Origin: Chitinophagaceae bacterium
GTDB lineage: Bacteria > Bacteroidota > Bacteroidia > Chitinophagales > Chitinophagaceae
Length of the DNA: 64,000 bases
Direction: 5' to 3'
Assembly (NCBI GenBank): GCA_016719015.1
Contig: JADKAZ010000001.1
Coordinates: 124,001 to 188,000 of the forward strand
Of the stretch, positions 9,496 through 18,922 are shown piece by piece (the first letter of the stretch is position 1; every line of letters begins with the position of its first letter). Under the pieces are notes generated by a model. That model did no database searches and had not been told where the DNA came from. It saw nothing but the letters and a program-made list of their open reading frames with translations. A program made the translations under genes and the position numbers.

Positions 9496-10494
9496 TCAGG
9501 ACATCATTTTTACCACCATTTCCTTTAAAAGAGAGGCATCATCTGTGTTAGTACTGCCAACACCAACGCTTTTCAGGTTGTATTGGTGTAGCAGCAGCAG
9601 AATTTTCTCCACCCCCGGGTAGGTATATAACCGGGCAGCCTGCATATAATCTTTCATAAAATAAGGATTGACACCGATAGTAGTGGCAATTGTTTTTTCA
9701 TCACTGGTTCCGGCGCCAAAGACCATAAATACTTTGCTGAAGAAACTATATAGCGATGGCAACACTAATTGTATGGGACCAGCTTTGGGGTTTGCTTCAA
9801 AATACTGAATGATACGGATGCTACGGGAAAGGTCTTTTGATGCAAGTGCCGATTGCAATTCAAAAACATTATAATCTTTACTTACGCCGATATATTGTTC
9901 AATATCTTCTTCTGAAATGGCGGTACGCTTACCAAGATTAACGGATAGCTTATCAATTTCATTCTCAATCCGTACAAGATCATTACCAATATGGTCTACC
10001 AGCAGGGCTAGTCCTTTAGGGGAAATGGTCAATCCTTTTGAACGAAGTAATTCCTGTGTCCATTCCGGCAGTTCCCGGTCATACATTTTTTTAGTCGTAA
10101 GCAGAACGCCTTTTTCCTTTACAAGCTTGGCAAATTTTTTACGGGCATCTAATTTTTTCTCTTTGTAAGAAACGACAAACACAGTTGAACTCAGCGGGTT
10201 TTCAATATATGATTCTAATTTTTCGACATCTTTCATCTGCTGGGCTTCTTTCAGTAACACCACTTGTCGTTCAGCAAACATCGGGTACCGGCTGCAAGCA
10301 TTCACCACATCCGGCCAACTGGCATCTTTACCATAAAAAACAGAAAGATTAAAAGAAGCTTCACTTTCATTCAAAATGTGGTGTTCCGCATAATCAATAG
10401 CCTTATCTATAAAATATTCCTCCTCTCCTTCCAGCCAGTACACCGGCTTAAAGTTCTTCTTCTTCCAGTCAGTTATTATCTTTTCCACACTCAT
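9496..10494 (-). CDS. holA: DNA polymerase III, delta subunit
   Basis: 332 residues, normal for HolA, the clamp-loader subunit that opens the beta ring. The N-terminal part (VYWLEGEEEYFIDKAID) and the AERQVVLLKEAQQM string match the RecA-like domain, which lacks a functional Walker A as expected. LALLVDHIGNDLVRIENEIDKL and the QYIGVSKDYNVFELQSAL region match the middle lid domain, and the helical collar domain follows. Read divergently from the coiled-coil gene at 10712. Confidence 0.93.
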   Translation of the reverse strand: MSVEKIITDWKKKNFKPVYWLEGEEEYFIDKAIDYAEHHILNESEASFNLSVFYGKDASWPDVVNACSRYPMFAERQVVLLKEAQQMKDVEKLESYIENPLSSTVFVVSYKEKKLDARKKFAKLVKEKGVLLTTKKMYDRELPEWTQELLRSKGLTISPKGLALLVDHIGNDLVRIENEIDKLSVNLGKRTAISEEDIEQYIGVSKDYNVFELQSALASKDLSRSIRIIQYFEANPKAGPIQLVLPSLYSFFSKVFMVFGAGTSDEKTIATTIGVNPYFMKDYMQAARLYTYPGVEKILLLLHQYNLKSVGVGSTNTDDASLLKEMVVKMMS

Positions 10495-10711
10495 AAGATG
10501 CTAAGATACAGGCTTTCACCATTGGCCAAACGTAAAAAAATACACGGTTGTGAATGGACTTTAATTCATTCTGGCACGGTTTTCGGAATTCTGTGACCCG
10601 GACGGAATTTTTAACATGATTTAGCCAAAGAGGATGCAACCAGCAGTTTACCTTGCGGCCGTTATTAATTCCATGAATCATTTATTAATTTCACTATCAA
10701 ATCCTTTTTTT

Positions 10712-11689
10712 ATGACAGACACTAATTATCCTTCGGCTACCAGCACAACACCTCAACCCAAGACCACCAGGAACAACAACACCAAAAATATTATAATAGG
10801 CGTTCTTGCAGCAGGTTTGCTTGGCACCTGGGCTTATCTCTTGTACGATAAAAACAAAGCTGAAAAAACAATCAACGAGCAGCAAACAGCCTATACAAAA
10901 GTAGCAGATGAGAAGAGTGAGTTACAGGCCAACTTCAACGCTTCATTGGCAAGATTAGATTCTATTACGGGTGCCAATAACAATTTGCAGGGCGAAAAAA
11001 CAACGCTGCAAAAAGATATTGATGCAAAAAAAGTTGAAATCCGTAAGATATTGAACGACAAAAATGCTTCCCAGGCACAGTTGGCCAAAGCAAGAACAAT
11101 GATTTCAGAATTAAATACAAAAATCACTGGTCTGGAAGCAGAAGTAACAAGACTTACCGGCGAAAACCAGGAACTTAACACAGCCAATACTTCTTTAAAG
11201 CAGGAAAAATCTGATCTGGAAACAAACCTTACTACAAGGACAACAGAAAAAGAAGCTCTTGAAAAAACGGTAGATGTAGCATCAACTTTCAGTGCCTCTA
11301 ACATACAGGTTACTCCTGTTGATGAAAAGAAAAGCGGGAAGGAAAAAAATACAGATAAAACAAAAAGAGTAGACAAACTGGTGGTATCATTTGATGTAGA
11401 AAACCGTATTGCCAAATCTGGTCCGGCGGATATGTACCTGATTGTTACTGCACCTGATGGAAAAATAATTTCAGAAGGTAGCAACGTGTTAAATACCCGT
11501 ACAGATGGTGATAAGAATTTTACTGCTAAGATACCTGTTGAATATGTTCAGGGCGAACGCAAACCTGTACAGTTTCCTATCCGGCAGAATGATTTTCAAA
11601 CCGGCAACTATAAAATTGAAATTTATCATAATGGCTTCAAGATCGGTGAAGGTGTAAGAAGCCTCAAAAAAGGTGGTTTATTCAGCTAA
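10712..11689 (+). CDS. Membrane-anchored coiled-coil protein, first of two paralogs
   Basis: 325 residues from the ATG at 10712. The frame opens upstream at 10634 but those residues look non-coding. A 20-residue Asn/Thr-rich head is followed by one membrane helix (IIIGVLAAGLLGTWAYLLYD, about 27-46). A coiled coil of about 150 residues rich in Lys/Glu/Leu/Thr heptads comes next, then a charged linker. A C-terminal beta domain of about 100 residues starts KLVVSFDVENRIAKSGPADM and ends YKIEIYHNGFKIGEG. Helix, linker and C-terminal domain are shared with the gene at 13091, and an exported Ppx-like gene lies between. The N-in topology places the coiled coil and beta domain in the periplasm. No family name recognised. 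Confidence 0.75.
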   Translation: MTDTNYPSATSTTPQPKTTRNNNTKNIIIGVLAAGLLGTWAYLLYDKNKAEKTINEQQTAYTKVADEKSELQANFNASLARLDSITGANNNLQGEKTTLQKDIDAKKVEIRKILNDKNASQAQLAKARTMISELNTKITGLEAEVTRLTGENQELNTANTSLKQEKSDLETNLTTRTTEKEALEKTVDVASTFSASNIQVTPVDEKKSGKEKNTDKTKRVDKLVVSFDVENRIAKSGPADMYLIVTAPDGKIISEGSNVLNTRTDGDKNFTAKIPVEYVQGERKPVQFPIRQNDFQTGNYKIEIYHNGFKIGEGVRSLKKGGLFS

Positions 11690-11710
11690 AGCAGTTAACT
11701 CCTGCAACAA

Positions 11711-11747
11711 AAACCGTCTCATCTCAAATGAGGCGGTTTTTTGTTTT
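11711..11747 (+). terminator. Rho-independent terminator after the first coiled-coil gene
   Basis: Twelve-base stem AAACCGTCTCAT / ATGAGGCGGTTT with one G-T pair (11711-11722 and 11728-11739) and a five-base loop, followed by a T-rich tract. It shows that the downstream Ppx-like gene has its own promoter. Confidence 0.88.
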
Positions 11748-11871
11748 TAATTATTTTCCATATTGAAATTTACAGTTAAACACATTTTTTACACATAATC
11801 ATCCGGGAGCTTTAAATAAAAGATAATCTGCAGCTCAATGCAGTAATTTTATACAAGCAAATTTATAACCC

Positions 11872-13014
11872 ATGCCAAATAAATATTGTAGCAGCCTGCT
11901 ACCTGTCATTTTATTGCTCGCAGGTATTTCAGCAACCGCACAAAATAGCATTAAACCGAAATACACTAATTCTATTGTTTATACAGGAATAGAAGTTGGC
12001 TCCAAGGGTGTAAAGATGAGTGTAATTGAAATTGGTAAGAATGCACAAAGTACAGGGGCTTTTAATGTGCTAAAAGACACTTCCGTTAATACTGATTTTA
12101 TTTCTTTTACGGATGCTACTTTTCAAGCTACTTTAAATGGTCTTATCGGCTTATATGGCACAGCTGAAGATGTATATAAAATCCCGGCCAAACGCATTTT
12201 CACTGTTATCAGCAGCGGGGTAAAAATGCAGGCTGAAAAGGATGCCAAACTCGCCTGGATTAATAATCTCATCGATTCCTTCCGGCTAAAAATAAAAGAA
12301 CCTAACCGAAAAGTTGAAGTAGTGGATGTGATGCAGGAAGGAAAGCTTTCCCATCTTGGCATTGTTCCTGATTCCAGGAGATATTCCACCTTCCTGATTG
12401 ATATTGGCAGCGGTAACACTAAAGGCGGTTTTTTCCCTTATGGAAATACAAAAGATTTTAAACTCTTCCAGATTAACTGGGGTACGAAAAGTACCACCAA
12501 TGCCACGGATAAAAACTGTGTGGATGATAAAAGCCTGGAGAACTATAACAAACAACTTTACCGTGTATTAGCAGGTGCTGAACACACTGATATTATTTAT
12601 GCTGTAAATTCCAGCGGGGCCTTCCCCGTCAGCGATAATATTGCTGTTAGTGGCGGTATAGCCTGGGCTGCGGCAACTCTTCTGCATCCCGATTTAATTG
12701 AGAACTCGGTCATCCCAATTACGTTTGCAGAATTGGCCAGATTCAACGATCAGTTATATAATAATTTCAATGCTCTCTCTGCTAAATTTTTATCAGGTAA
12801 AATCACAACACAGACGGAAAGAGAAGCAGCCTTCAACGAAATAACAAGGGTACATGCTGTTTTTGATCAGAAAGCACTGATGGCAGGCACTGGTCTTTTA
12901 TTAAAAATAATGCGGCAATTTGAATCCGCCTTCGCCAGCAAACAATTCTACCTTGTCAAAAACGGCCAGGTGGGTTGGGTATCAGCATATGTGGACCAGC
13001 AGATCGATAAATAG
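11872..13014 (+). CDS. Exported actin-fold (ASKHA) protein resembling Ppx/GppA phosphatases
   Basis: 380 residues with a signal peptide ending near ATAQ (residue 24), so it acts outside the cytoplasm. The two phosphate loops of the actin/hexokinase/Hsp70 fold are visible: GIEVGSKGVKMSVIEIG (39-55, in the place of the Ppx DIGSNS loop, with Glu for Asp) and LIDIGSGNTKGGFF (175-188). A Gly-rich adenosine-like string VSGGIAWAAATLL lies near residue 265. Exopolyphosphatase and GppA are normally cytoplasmic, so an exported relative is unusual, and ATP is not expected in the periplasm. It sits between two paralogous membrane coiled-coil genes. Enzymatic activity is inference only. Confidence 0.7.
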   Translation: MPNKYCSSLLPVILLLAGISATAQNSIKPKYTNSIVYTGIEVGSKGVKMSVIEIGKNAQSTGAFNVLKDTSVNTDFISFTDATFQATLNGLIGLYGTAEDVYKIPAKRIFTVISSGVKMQAEKDAKLAWINNLIDSFRLKIKEPNRKVEVVDVMQEGKLSHLGIVPDSRRYSTFLIDIGSGNTKGGFFPYGNTKDFKLFQINWGTKSTTNATDKNCVDDKSLENYNKQLYRVLAGAEHTDIIYAVNSSGAFPVSDNIAVSGGIAWAAATLLHPDLIENSVIPITFAELARFNDQLYNNFNALSAKFLSGKITTQTEREAAFNEITRVHAVFDQKALMAGTGLLLKIMRQFESAFASKQFYLVKNGQVGWVSAYVDQQIDK

Positions 13015-13090
13015 CACTGTTGGTTTTCAGTTTTCCACAATGTGAACTCTTTTTTCTCCCCTATCCCCACCAATTTCTTAGTTTGCTTAA

Positions 13091-14017
13091 GTGAAAGACA
13101 CTAAGTCGATATTATTGGGGATGCTGTCTGTTGGTTTGGTGGGTACCTGGGTTTATCATCTATATGATAAAACACAATACAGCCAACGAAGAACGGAAGT
13201 CTACATAAAAGATTCTATTGCCGTAGCCCAGGCAGTGCAGGATTCCCTTCAGAGAATATATTCCCATACAATCAATAACCTTGGCGCTGAATTAGACTCA
13301 ACAAAGAGCACCACCGGTCTGCTGCAAGGGGAGCTCAATACAAAACTGGCCGAAATTAACCGGCTAAGAACAGAGATTGCAACCATTTTAAAAAGAAACA
13401 ATTTTAAAAAGGAGGATCTTGATTTGGCCCGCAAAAAAACAGTTGAGCTACAAGGGCTGGTGGCCGAACTGCAAAATAAAAATATAAGTATTGAAGAAGA
13501 AAAAAAGCAGATAACAGATGTACTTGACAAAGTAAATGTGCAGGTAAAAAATCTGGAAGGCAATGTGCAAAAACTTGACCAGGAAAATAAAGTACTCACC
13601 GAGAAAGTTAATCTTGCCTCCTCATTTATAGCGTCAGAATTAAAACTGTCGCCGGTAATGGTAAAAAATGATAAAGAACAGGAAACCAACCAGGCAAAAA
13701 AAGCAAACAAGCTGGTTATCTCATTTAGCGTACAAAATAATGTTGCCGACTATGACAATGCCGATGTCTTTGTGGTTATCACATTGCCCAATGGCAGAAT
13801 ATTGAAAAACGAAGACGTGTGGGAAACCACGCCGATAACCCTGCAAAACGGCAACCGTATCTTTTATACCCGCCGGGTACGGTTCGAATATCAAAAAGGT
13901 GAGTCCAAACGATTATTATTCTCCCTTACGGACGATGAATACCTGAAAGGAACCTACACCATGCAGATCTATCATAATGGCTATATGATTGGCCAGACGA
14001 TGAAGACCTTAAATTAA
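13091..14017 (+). CDS. Membrane-anchored coiled-coil protein, second paralog
   Basis: 308 residues from a GTG start; no ATG precedes the membrane helix (ILLGMLSVGLVGTWVYHLYD, about 6-25). A coiled coil of about 140 residues follows, then ASSFIASELKLSPV, a charged linker, and the C-terminal domain KLVISFSVQNNVADYDNADV ending in MQIYHNGYMIGQ. The helix, the ASxFxAS hinge and the beta domain match the gene at 10712 closely while the coiled coils diverge, as expected after an old duplication. It lies 76 bases after the Ppx-like gene and is probably cotranscribed with it, since I see no terminator in the gap. Function unknown. Confidence 0.75.
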   Translation: MKDTKSILLGMLSVGLVGTWVYHLYDKTQYSQRRTEVYIKDSIAVAQAVQDSLQRIYSHTINNLGAELDSTKSTTGLLQGELNTKLAEINRLRTEIATILKRNNFKKEDLDLARKKTVELQGLVAELQNKNISIEEEKKQITDVLDKVNVQVKNLEGNVQKLDQENKVLTEKVNLASSFIASELKLSPVMVKNDKEQETNQAKKANKLVISFSVQNNVADYDNADVFVVITLPNGRILKNEDVWETTPITLQNGNRIFYTRRVRFEYQKGESKRLLFSLTDDEYLKGTYTMQIYHNGYMIGQTMKTLN

Positions 14018-14130
14018 AATACAGGAGCCGGTATTAATCCTTCATTCGGTTTTTTCAGGTCTGACTTTCCTCTCCACCTCACCAGGACTTTCTATTAAAT
14101 GTTCAATCATTTTCCTTATTGAGGGGCAGC

Positions 14131-14159
14131 AAAAAAGAAGGCCTCCCGAAGGAGGCCTT
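14131..14159 (-). terminator. Rho-independent terminator for the 1008-residue receptor
   Basis: Perfect nine-base stem AAGGCCTCC / GGAGGCCTT with a four-base loop (14138-14159). On the minus strand it is followed by a run of T (the AAAAAA at 14131-14136). It may also stop transcripts from the plus-strand coiled-coil gene. Confidence 0.85.
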
Positions 14160-14182
14160 TATACTTAAATAACCCAATTTCC

Positions 14183-17100
14183 TTAGTTGATATTGAAACC
14201 ATAACTGATGTAATACAAACCTCCGACAGCAGGGCTACCATAACCAGTGCGGTAGTAGTTGTTGCCTAAGTTAGTACCACCCACACGGAAAACACTCTTA
14301 GTTCCTATCGGACGATAGCTGATTTGTGCATCAACCCAGGTGAAATAAGGCAACGTACCTTTTACGAAAGTTCCTTCATAGAAGTTATTATCCTGCCATT
14401 TCATCATTACGTTGAAGCCAATTCCTTTGTATAGGTTATCATTTCTTAATCCTGCATTGACCCTGTATTTAGGTGCATTAAAGAAAGTAACCAGGTTAGC
14501 CGGTGCATCATGCAGTTGATCAGAGAATACATTACCACTCAGGTAATAGTTCTTGAATACGTTATAATCAAGACCAATTCCCCAACCATAAGCCTTTACA
14601 GTTTCAGGTGCATTTTGTGTATAAGAAATGTTGGTAGTGGTAAAAGGAGAAAGCAGGTCAGTTGCTACACCTGTTCTCGCCTGCCCTACAACAGTAGTGG
14701 CAAGAAAATCCTGGTAACGGCTGTAATATAAATAGGCATCAATCATAAGTTTTTTCATAATGATACCCTTATAACCGAATTCAAAAGAACCCACTGTTTC
14801 AGGAGTAACCTCTTTGTATGTAGCCGGTACAAGTGCAGCTGTACCTCCACCCGAACGGGCTGCTATAATACTGGCAGATGTATATCCCTGGAATGGAACA
14901 GTATTCAACTTGTAATACTGCTGAAATTCAGGAAGACATCCAATTAACACGGCTGTTCCTGTAGAAAGAGCAATGTATTGATTCTGCATGGTAGGGAAGC
15001 GATAAGCTGTCTGGAAAGAAAGCCTCAGGTTGTTGTCCTTTGCCACCTTAATCAATGCAGTAAGACGTGGAGTAAATTTGCCTTTAAAGTTAGTTTGCTT
15101 ATCATAACGAACCGAACCACTCAGGGTAAGTATATCATTCAGGAATTTCTTACGAACCTGGATATATCCTCCTGTCTCATTTACTTTTATGTTTCCCCGG
15201 TTATCAATTTTTGCATAACCTATAAGTGTGTCTGTATTATCAGCAAAAAGTGTTCCTTGTGAATTCAATACATATTGTTTCCATTGAACACCTGCAATCA
15301 CTTCCACTTTATCAGAGAAATGTCCTACATCAGACAGGTTTACCTGTGCCTCACCAGCCCACAGGTCAGTTTTATCAAGGAATAATGCACCACCATTCCT
15401 GATAGGTGTAGTTCTAACTTTCTTTAAAGCTGCATCATACGCAGCGGTGCCGGGTAATAAACGACCTACGTCAGCAGCAGCACGGGAGTTGGCATGAAGC
15501 GTAAAGTTGCTGGTAGGTAAACCACCTGCACCCGATTGGCGCAATGTTTCTGAATAAGTAAGAATGTAAGTTCCAATCCATGAAGACTGGATACCCGGTA
15601 AGCCCAGGCTTGCAACAGGAGCTGTCGGTTTCCAGGATTCATTTAAAAATGCACCGGCTGCAGAAGCATTATAAGATTCTCCTGCATTTTCCTGTGTGGT
15701 ATAAGCCCTCACAAACCATGATTTGGACCTTAATTCTAGTTTATGCTGGGCCATCTTTAAGTTTTTGAGAGAATAGCGGTCGGCACCAGTATATACAGTT
15801 GTTCCGGAACCAATATAAGAGTTCCAGGAAGCTTCCAGGTTATTAGTGATTTTATAATGTAATCCACCTACAAATTTTGCATTCAGGTTATTATAATCAA
15901 CGAGATATTTTTCTTCATACCCTGTTCTTGTTACATTATTATTTAATCTGTCAGTAGCATTAACACCGAAATAGTTTCTTGTATTTCCTAAATAAAAAGG
16001 TACAAAAAGTTGTGCAGCACCTTGTAATTGAGAAGGGAAAAGTGCTACGAAATTTGCTACCTGTGCATTGGTTGGATAAGTTGGGTTGCCAATAGCTCCA
16101 AAATAACCGGCAGCAGAAGCATTTAAATCTACCAGGCCACCAGAGGCTTGAAGTACACCACCACGTATGGTAGATTGTAACAACTGGGCCAATGCAGGAA
16201 TATTAACACTGGTTTCATCACCGTAAGTGTTGATACCATTATAGTCAGGAGTGTTCAGACGATTACCACCTGCAACAGCAAATAAACCTGTGCCATCAAT
16301 TCTTTTATTTCTGTAATCATCAGCCTGCCAGTCATTACCTTTTATTAATTCGGCAGCTAATTTTATAGCGAACTTATCTTTAAAAGATTTAGCCCAGCGG
16401 AAAGACCAGTTGTAATAGGGTGCAGTACTACGTTGCTTTCCGTCCACATGCATCATACCCTGCTTAATATTATAGCTAAGCCCGGTATACTTGAAGGGGC
16501 TTTTACTGTTAATCAGTATTGTTCCATTCATTCCACCTGAACCATATAAGGCAGAGGAAGCACCTGAAAGTACTTCTATATTATCTACATCCAGATCAGT
16601 TAAACCAATTACACTACCCACCGCAAAATTCAAACCGGGAGCCTGGTTATCCATACCGTCGATAAGCTGTGTAAGCCTGGTGTTACCGCTGCTTACAAAT
16701 CCACGGGTTGTTATAGTACGGAAGCTTAAGCTGGCCGTATGTACATCCACCCCTTTCAGATTTCCTATCGCCTCATAAACACTGGGGGCGGCAGAATTCT
16801 TAAGAGCAGAACTGCTTAATCGTTCAATAGTGACCGGCGATTCTAAAATTTTTGTTGGAACACGGTTGGCGGCAACGATTACCTCCTGCCCCATCACGGT
16901 ATTAACTTTTAAATCAACGTCAATAGTCTTTGAAGCGTCTGACACTGTTACCTCCTGGGCATCATACCCACCGGTAGAAGTAAAGACAAGAACAACAGGC
17001 AGTTTTGGTACTTTAATGCTGAACTTACCGTTAGGGTCGGTATACGTTCCGCTACTGGTGCCTTTGATGGCAACGGTAACAGCGACTACACCTTCTTTTG

Positions 17101-17209
17101 AAGTCCCGTTACGTACAGTTCCGGATATAGTAACTGATTGAGCATTAGCAGCAATCGAAAACAAAACAGCCATCAGCCAGGCAGCCAAATAGCGGTAGCT
17201 TTTTCTCAT
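14183..17209 (-). CDS. TonB-dependent receptor with carboxypeptidase-like N-terminal domain
   Basis: 1008 residues, outer membrane. A signal peptide ends at ANAQ (residue 24). The regulatory-like beta-sandwich is at about 25-105 (ISGTVRNGTSKEGVVAVTVA). The plug at about 115-240 has NRVPTKILESPVTIERL, RGFVSSGNTRLTQLIDGMDN and SGASSALYGSGGMNGTILI. The rest is a 22-strand-type barrel ending in the aromatic C-terminus YISYGFNIN. No SusD-like gene is next to it, so it is not a classic polysaccharide locus, and the ligand cannot be inferred. It is monocistronic between its terminator and the divergent purC promoter region. Confidence 0.92.
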   Translation of the reverse strand: MRKSYRYLAAWLMAVLFSIAANAQSVTISGTVRNGTSKEGVVAVTVAIKGTSSGTYTDPNGKFSIKVPKLPVVLVFTSTGGYDAQEVTVSDASKTIDVDLKVNTVMGQEVIVAANRVPTKILESPVTIERLSSSALKNSAAPSVYEAIGNLKGVDVHTASLSFRTITTRGFVSSGNTRLTQLIDGMDNQAPGLNFAVGSVIGLTDLDVDNIEVLSGASSALYGSGGMNGTILINSKSPFKYTGLSYNIKQGMMHVDGKQRSTAPYYNWSFRWAKSFKDKFAIKLAAELIKGNDWQADDYRNKRIDGTGLFAVAGGNRLNTPDYNGINTYGDETSVNIPALAQLLQSTIRGGVLQASGGLVDLNASAAGYFGAIGNPTYPTNAQVANFVALFPSQLQGAAQLFVPFYLGNTRNYFGVNATDRLNNNVTRTGYEEKYLVDYNNLNAKFVGGLHYKITNNLEASWNSYIGSGTTVYTGADRYSLKNLKMAQHKLELRSKSWFVRAYTTQENAGESYNASAAGAFLNESWKPTAPVASLGLPGIQSSWIGTYILTYSETLRQSGAGGLPTSNFTLHANSRAAADVGRLLPGTAAYDAALKKVRTTPIRNGGALFLDKTDLWAGEAQVNLSDVGHFSDKVEVIAGVQWKQYVLNSQGTLFADNTDTLIGYAKIDNRGNIKVNETGGYIQVRKKFLNDILTLSGSVRYDKQTNFKGKFTPRLTALIKVAKDNNLRLSFQTAYRFPTMQNQYIALSTGTAVLIGCLPEFQQYYKLNTVPFQGYTSASIIAARSGGGTAALVPATYKEVTPETVGSFEFGYKGIIMKKLMIDAYLYYSRYQDFLATTVVGQARTGVATDLLSPFTTTNISYTQNAPETVKAYGWGIGLDYNVFKNYYLSGNVFSDQLHDAPANLVTFFNAPKYRVNAGLRNDNLYKGIGFNVMMKWQDNNFYEGTFVKGTLPYFTWVDAQISYRPIGTKSVFRVGGTNLGNNYYRTGYGSPAVGGLYYISYGFNIN

Positions 17210-17359
17210 AATAGGGAGATTTAAGTTTTGGAATTTGACGGAAAAATAAGCATTGTAAAGTTTATCTAAAAATTTAATTTTTAAGGGGAAAGGATAAATT
17301 GTTGAAATCTTAAAGCTCTCCGGATTGGCTGGTTTTTGCCCCCTGCTTACTTTCGAAAA

Positions 17360-18293
17360 ATGAGTGGCTTTTCTTTCCCCAACCAGACAGCTTTTTACCG
17401 TGGCAAGGTTCGTGATGTTTATTCCATCGGTACCGATTGGCTGGTGATGATAGCCTCCGACCGTATCTCAGCTTTCGATGTTATTTTACCCCGCCCTATC
17501 CCCTACAAAGGACAAGTGCTGAACCAGATTGCTGCATATATGCTCAATGCCACCAGGGATATTTACCCCAACTGGTTAGTGGATGTGCCGGCTCCCACAG
17601 TTTCGATAGGTAAAAGATGTGAACCGTTCAAAATTGAAATGGTGGTGCGGGGAAACCTGACCGGCCATGCCTGGAGGACCTATGCAGAAGGTAAAAGGCT
17701 ATTATGTGGTGTTACTATGCCGGAAGGAATGAAAGAAAACGACTTTTTCCCAAGCCCCATTATCACCCCCAGCACCAAAGCTGCCGTGGGACATGACGAA
17801 GATATTTCGGCCACCGAAATTATTAATACAGGACTTGCTTCGGAAGAGGAATGGCAAACCCTGAGCACCTATGCATTGAATCTTTTTGCAAAAGGAAAAG
17901 AAATTGCCGCCAAACAAGGTTTGATACTGGTTGACACAAAATATGAATTTGGAAAAATCGGGCACAACATTTACCTGATGGATGAAATACATACCCCTGA
18001 CTCCTCCAGGTATTTTTTATGCCGAAGGCTTCGAAGAAAGACAGCAAAAATGTGAAAGACAAAAACAATTAAGTAAAGAATTTGTGAGAGAATGGCTAAT
18101 TGCTAACAACTTCATGGGTAAAGAAGGACAAGTGGTACCTGAAATGAGTGATGAATGGGTAGATACTATTTCAAAAAGATATATTGAACTGTATGAAAAA
18201 GTGATTGGTGAAAGATTCATTCCTCAAAAAATGACTGATGTTGAAACACAGCAGCGGATTCTTTATTCCTTACAACAACTTTCAACACTCTAA
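17360..18293 (+). CDS. purC: Phosphoribosylaminoimidazole-succinocarboxamide synthase, frame broken in a T6 run
   Basis: SAICAR synthase joins aspartate to CAIR with ATP in purine synthesis. The first frame (17360 to about 18012) holds YRGKVRDVYSIG, SDRISAFDVILPRPIPYKGQ, VVRGNLTGHAWRTY and LMDEIHTPDSSRYF. The product then continues in the next frame (FYAEGFEERQQK, KQLSKEFVREWL) to 18293. The break is exactly at six T at 18013-18018; five T would give one 310-residue protein of normal plan. The start is the ATG at 17360, the frame opening earlier only at a TTG. For an essential-type enzyme a sequencing error is the likeliest cause. Confidence 0.9.
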
Positions 18294-18314
18294 CTGCTTG
18301 CATCAATTTATAAA

Positions 18315-18349
18315 ATAAGTCACTGCCTGGTATTCAGACAGTGACTTAT
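18315..18349. terminator. Hairpin between convergent purC and lipoprotein genes, probable bidirectional terminator
   Basis: Fifteen-base arms (18315-18329 and 18335-18349) built on ATAAGTCACTG / CAGTGACTTAT with a single mismatch and a five-base loop. It is A/T-rich on both sides but lacks a long T run. Confidence 0.65.
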
Positions 18350-18363
18350 AATTAAATCGGTTC

Positions 18364-18786
18364 TTATTTTTTAATAGTCGTCGACTTTTTGAATTCTCTT
18401 TTTACGCCTTCGCCTTTTCCATAAGGACAATAATAATCCAGTGCATCTTGTGCCTCTACATAGCTAAGCCAGAAGTCTGTAACAGTACCTGTAAATACCA
18501 CACCGCTTGAACGGTTATAAAGATCCCGGGTACCACGGCTGCTGAAATTGCCATACACAATGCTGCCTTCATAAGGTTTGTAGCTGCCATAAGCTTGTAC
18601 AATTGTGTAACCATAATAGGTTTCCACTACATAATAACTACAATACGTATCGCTGTAAACAACTTCACCTCTTTCTTTAGAAAGCCAGTAATTTTCATCG
18701 TTACTGGGATAACTGTTTTTGACACAACTACTGAGAAAGAGTGTAACCGAAAGCAAAATAGCTGTGAGTGTAAATATTCTTTTCAT
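18364..18786 (-). CDS. Small lipoprotein of unknown function
   Basis: 140 residues from the ATG at 18786, which begins a lipoprotein signal ending at LSSC (Cys near residue 21). The upstream extension to 18906 has no signal-like or conserved character. The mature part is rich in Tyr, Ser and Gly (YCSYYVVETYYGYTIVQAYGSY) with a regular alternation suggesting a small beta-barrel or sheet, and ends in Lys. Likely lipid-anchored in the envelope. No named family recognised. It is divergent from the lactonase-fold gene at 18923. Confidence 0.6.
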   Translation of the reverse strand: MKRIFTLTAILLSVTLFLSSCVKNSYPSNDENYWLSKERGEVVYSDTYCSYYVVETYYGYTIVQAYGSYKPYEGSIVYGNFSSRGTRDLYNRSSGVVFTGTVTDFWLSYVEAQDALDYYCPYGKGEGVKREFKKSTTIKK

Positions 18787-18922
18787 GACTTTAGTTTTAA
18801 AATGTTTTAAATATTTGTTTGTCAGACTAACAATGATAAGATTGTGCCAGACCATGCCAGCGTTGATACAGATTTTGTTAAAATCATTTGAAAAAAGGAT
18901 ATTCACTTTCTAAAACACCAGT

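Noticed and set aside
10891..11484. 197-codon frame antisense to the first coiled-coil gene
   Set aside because: Runs of Ser/Phe/Val reflect the Lys/Glu/Thr-rich coiled coil read backwards. A similar shadow occurs under the paralog at 13249-13710.
14183..17209. SusC/SusD-type polysaccharide utilisation locus
   Set aside because: No SusD-like lipoprotein, glycoside hydrolase or hybrid sensor is adjacent to this or the other receptors.
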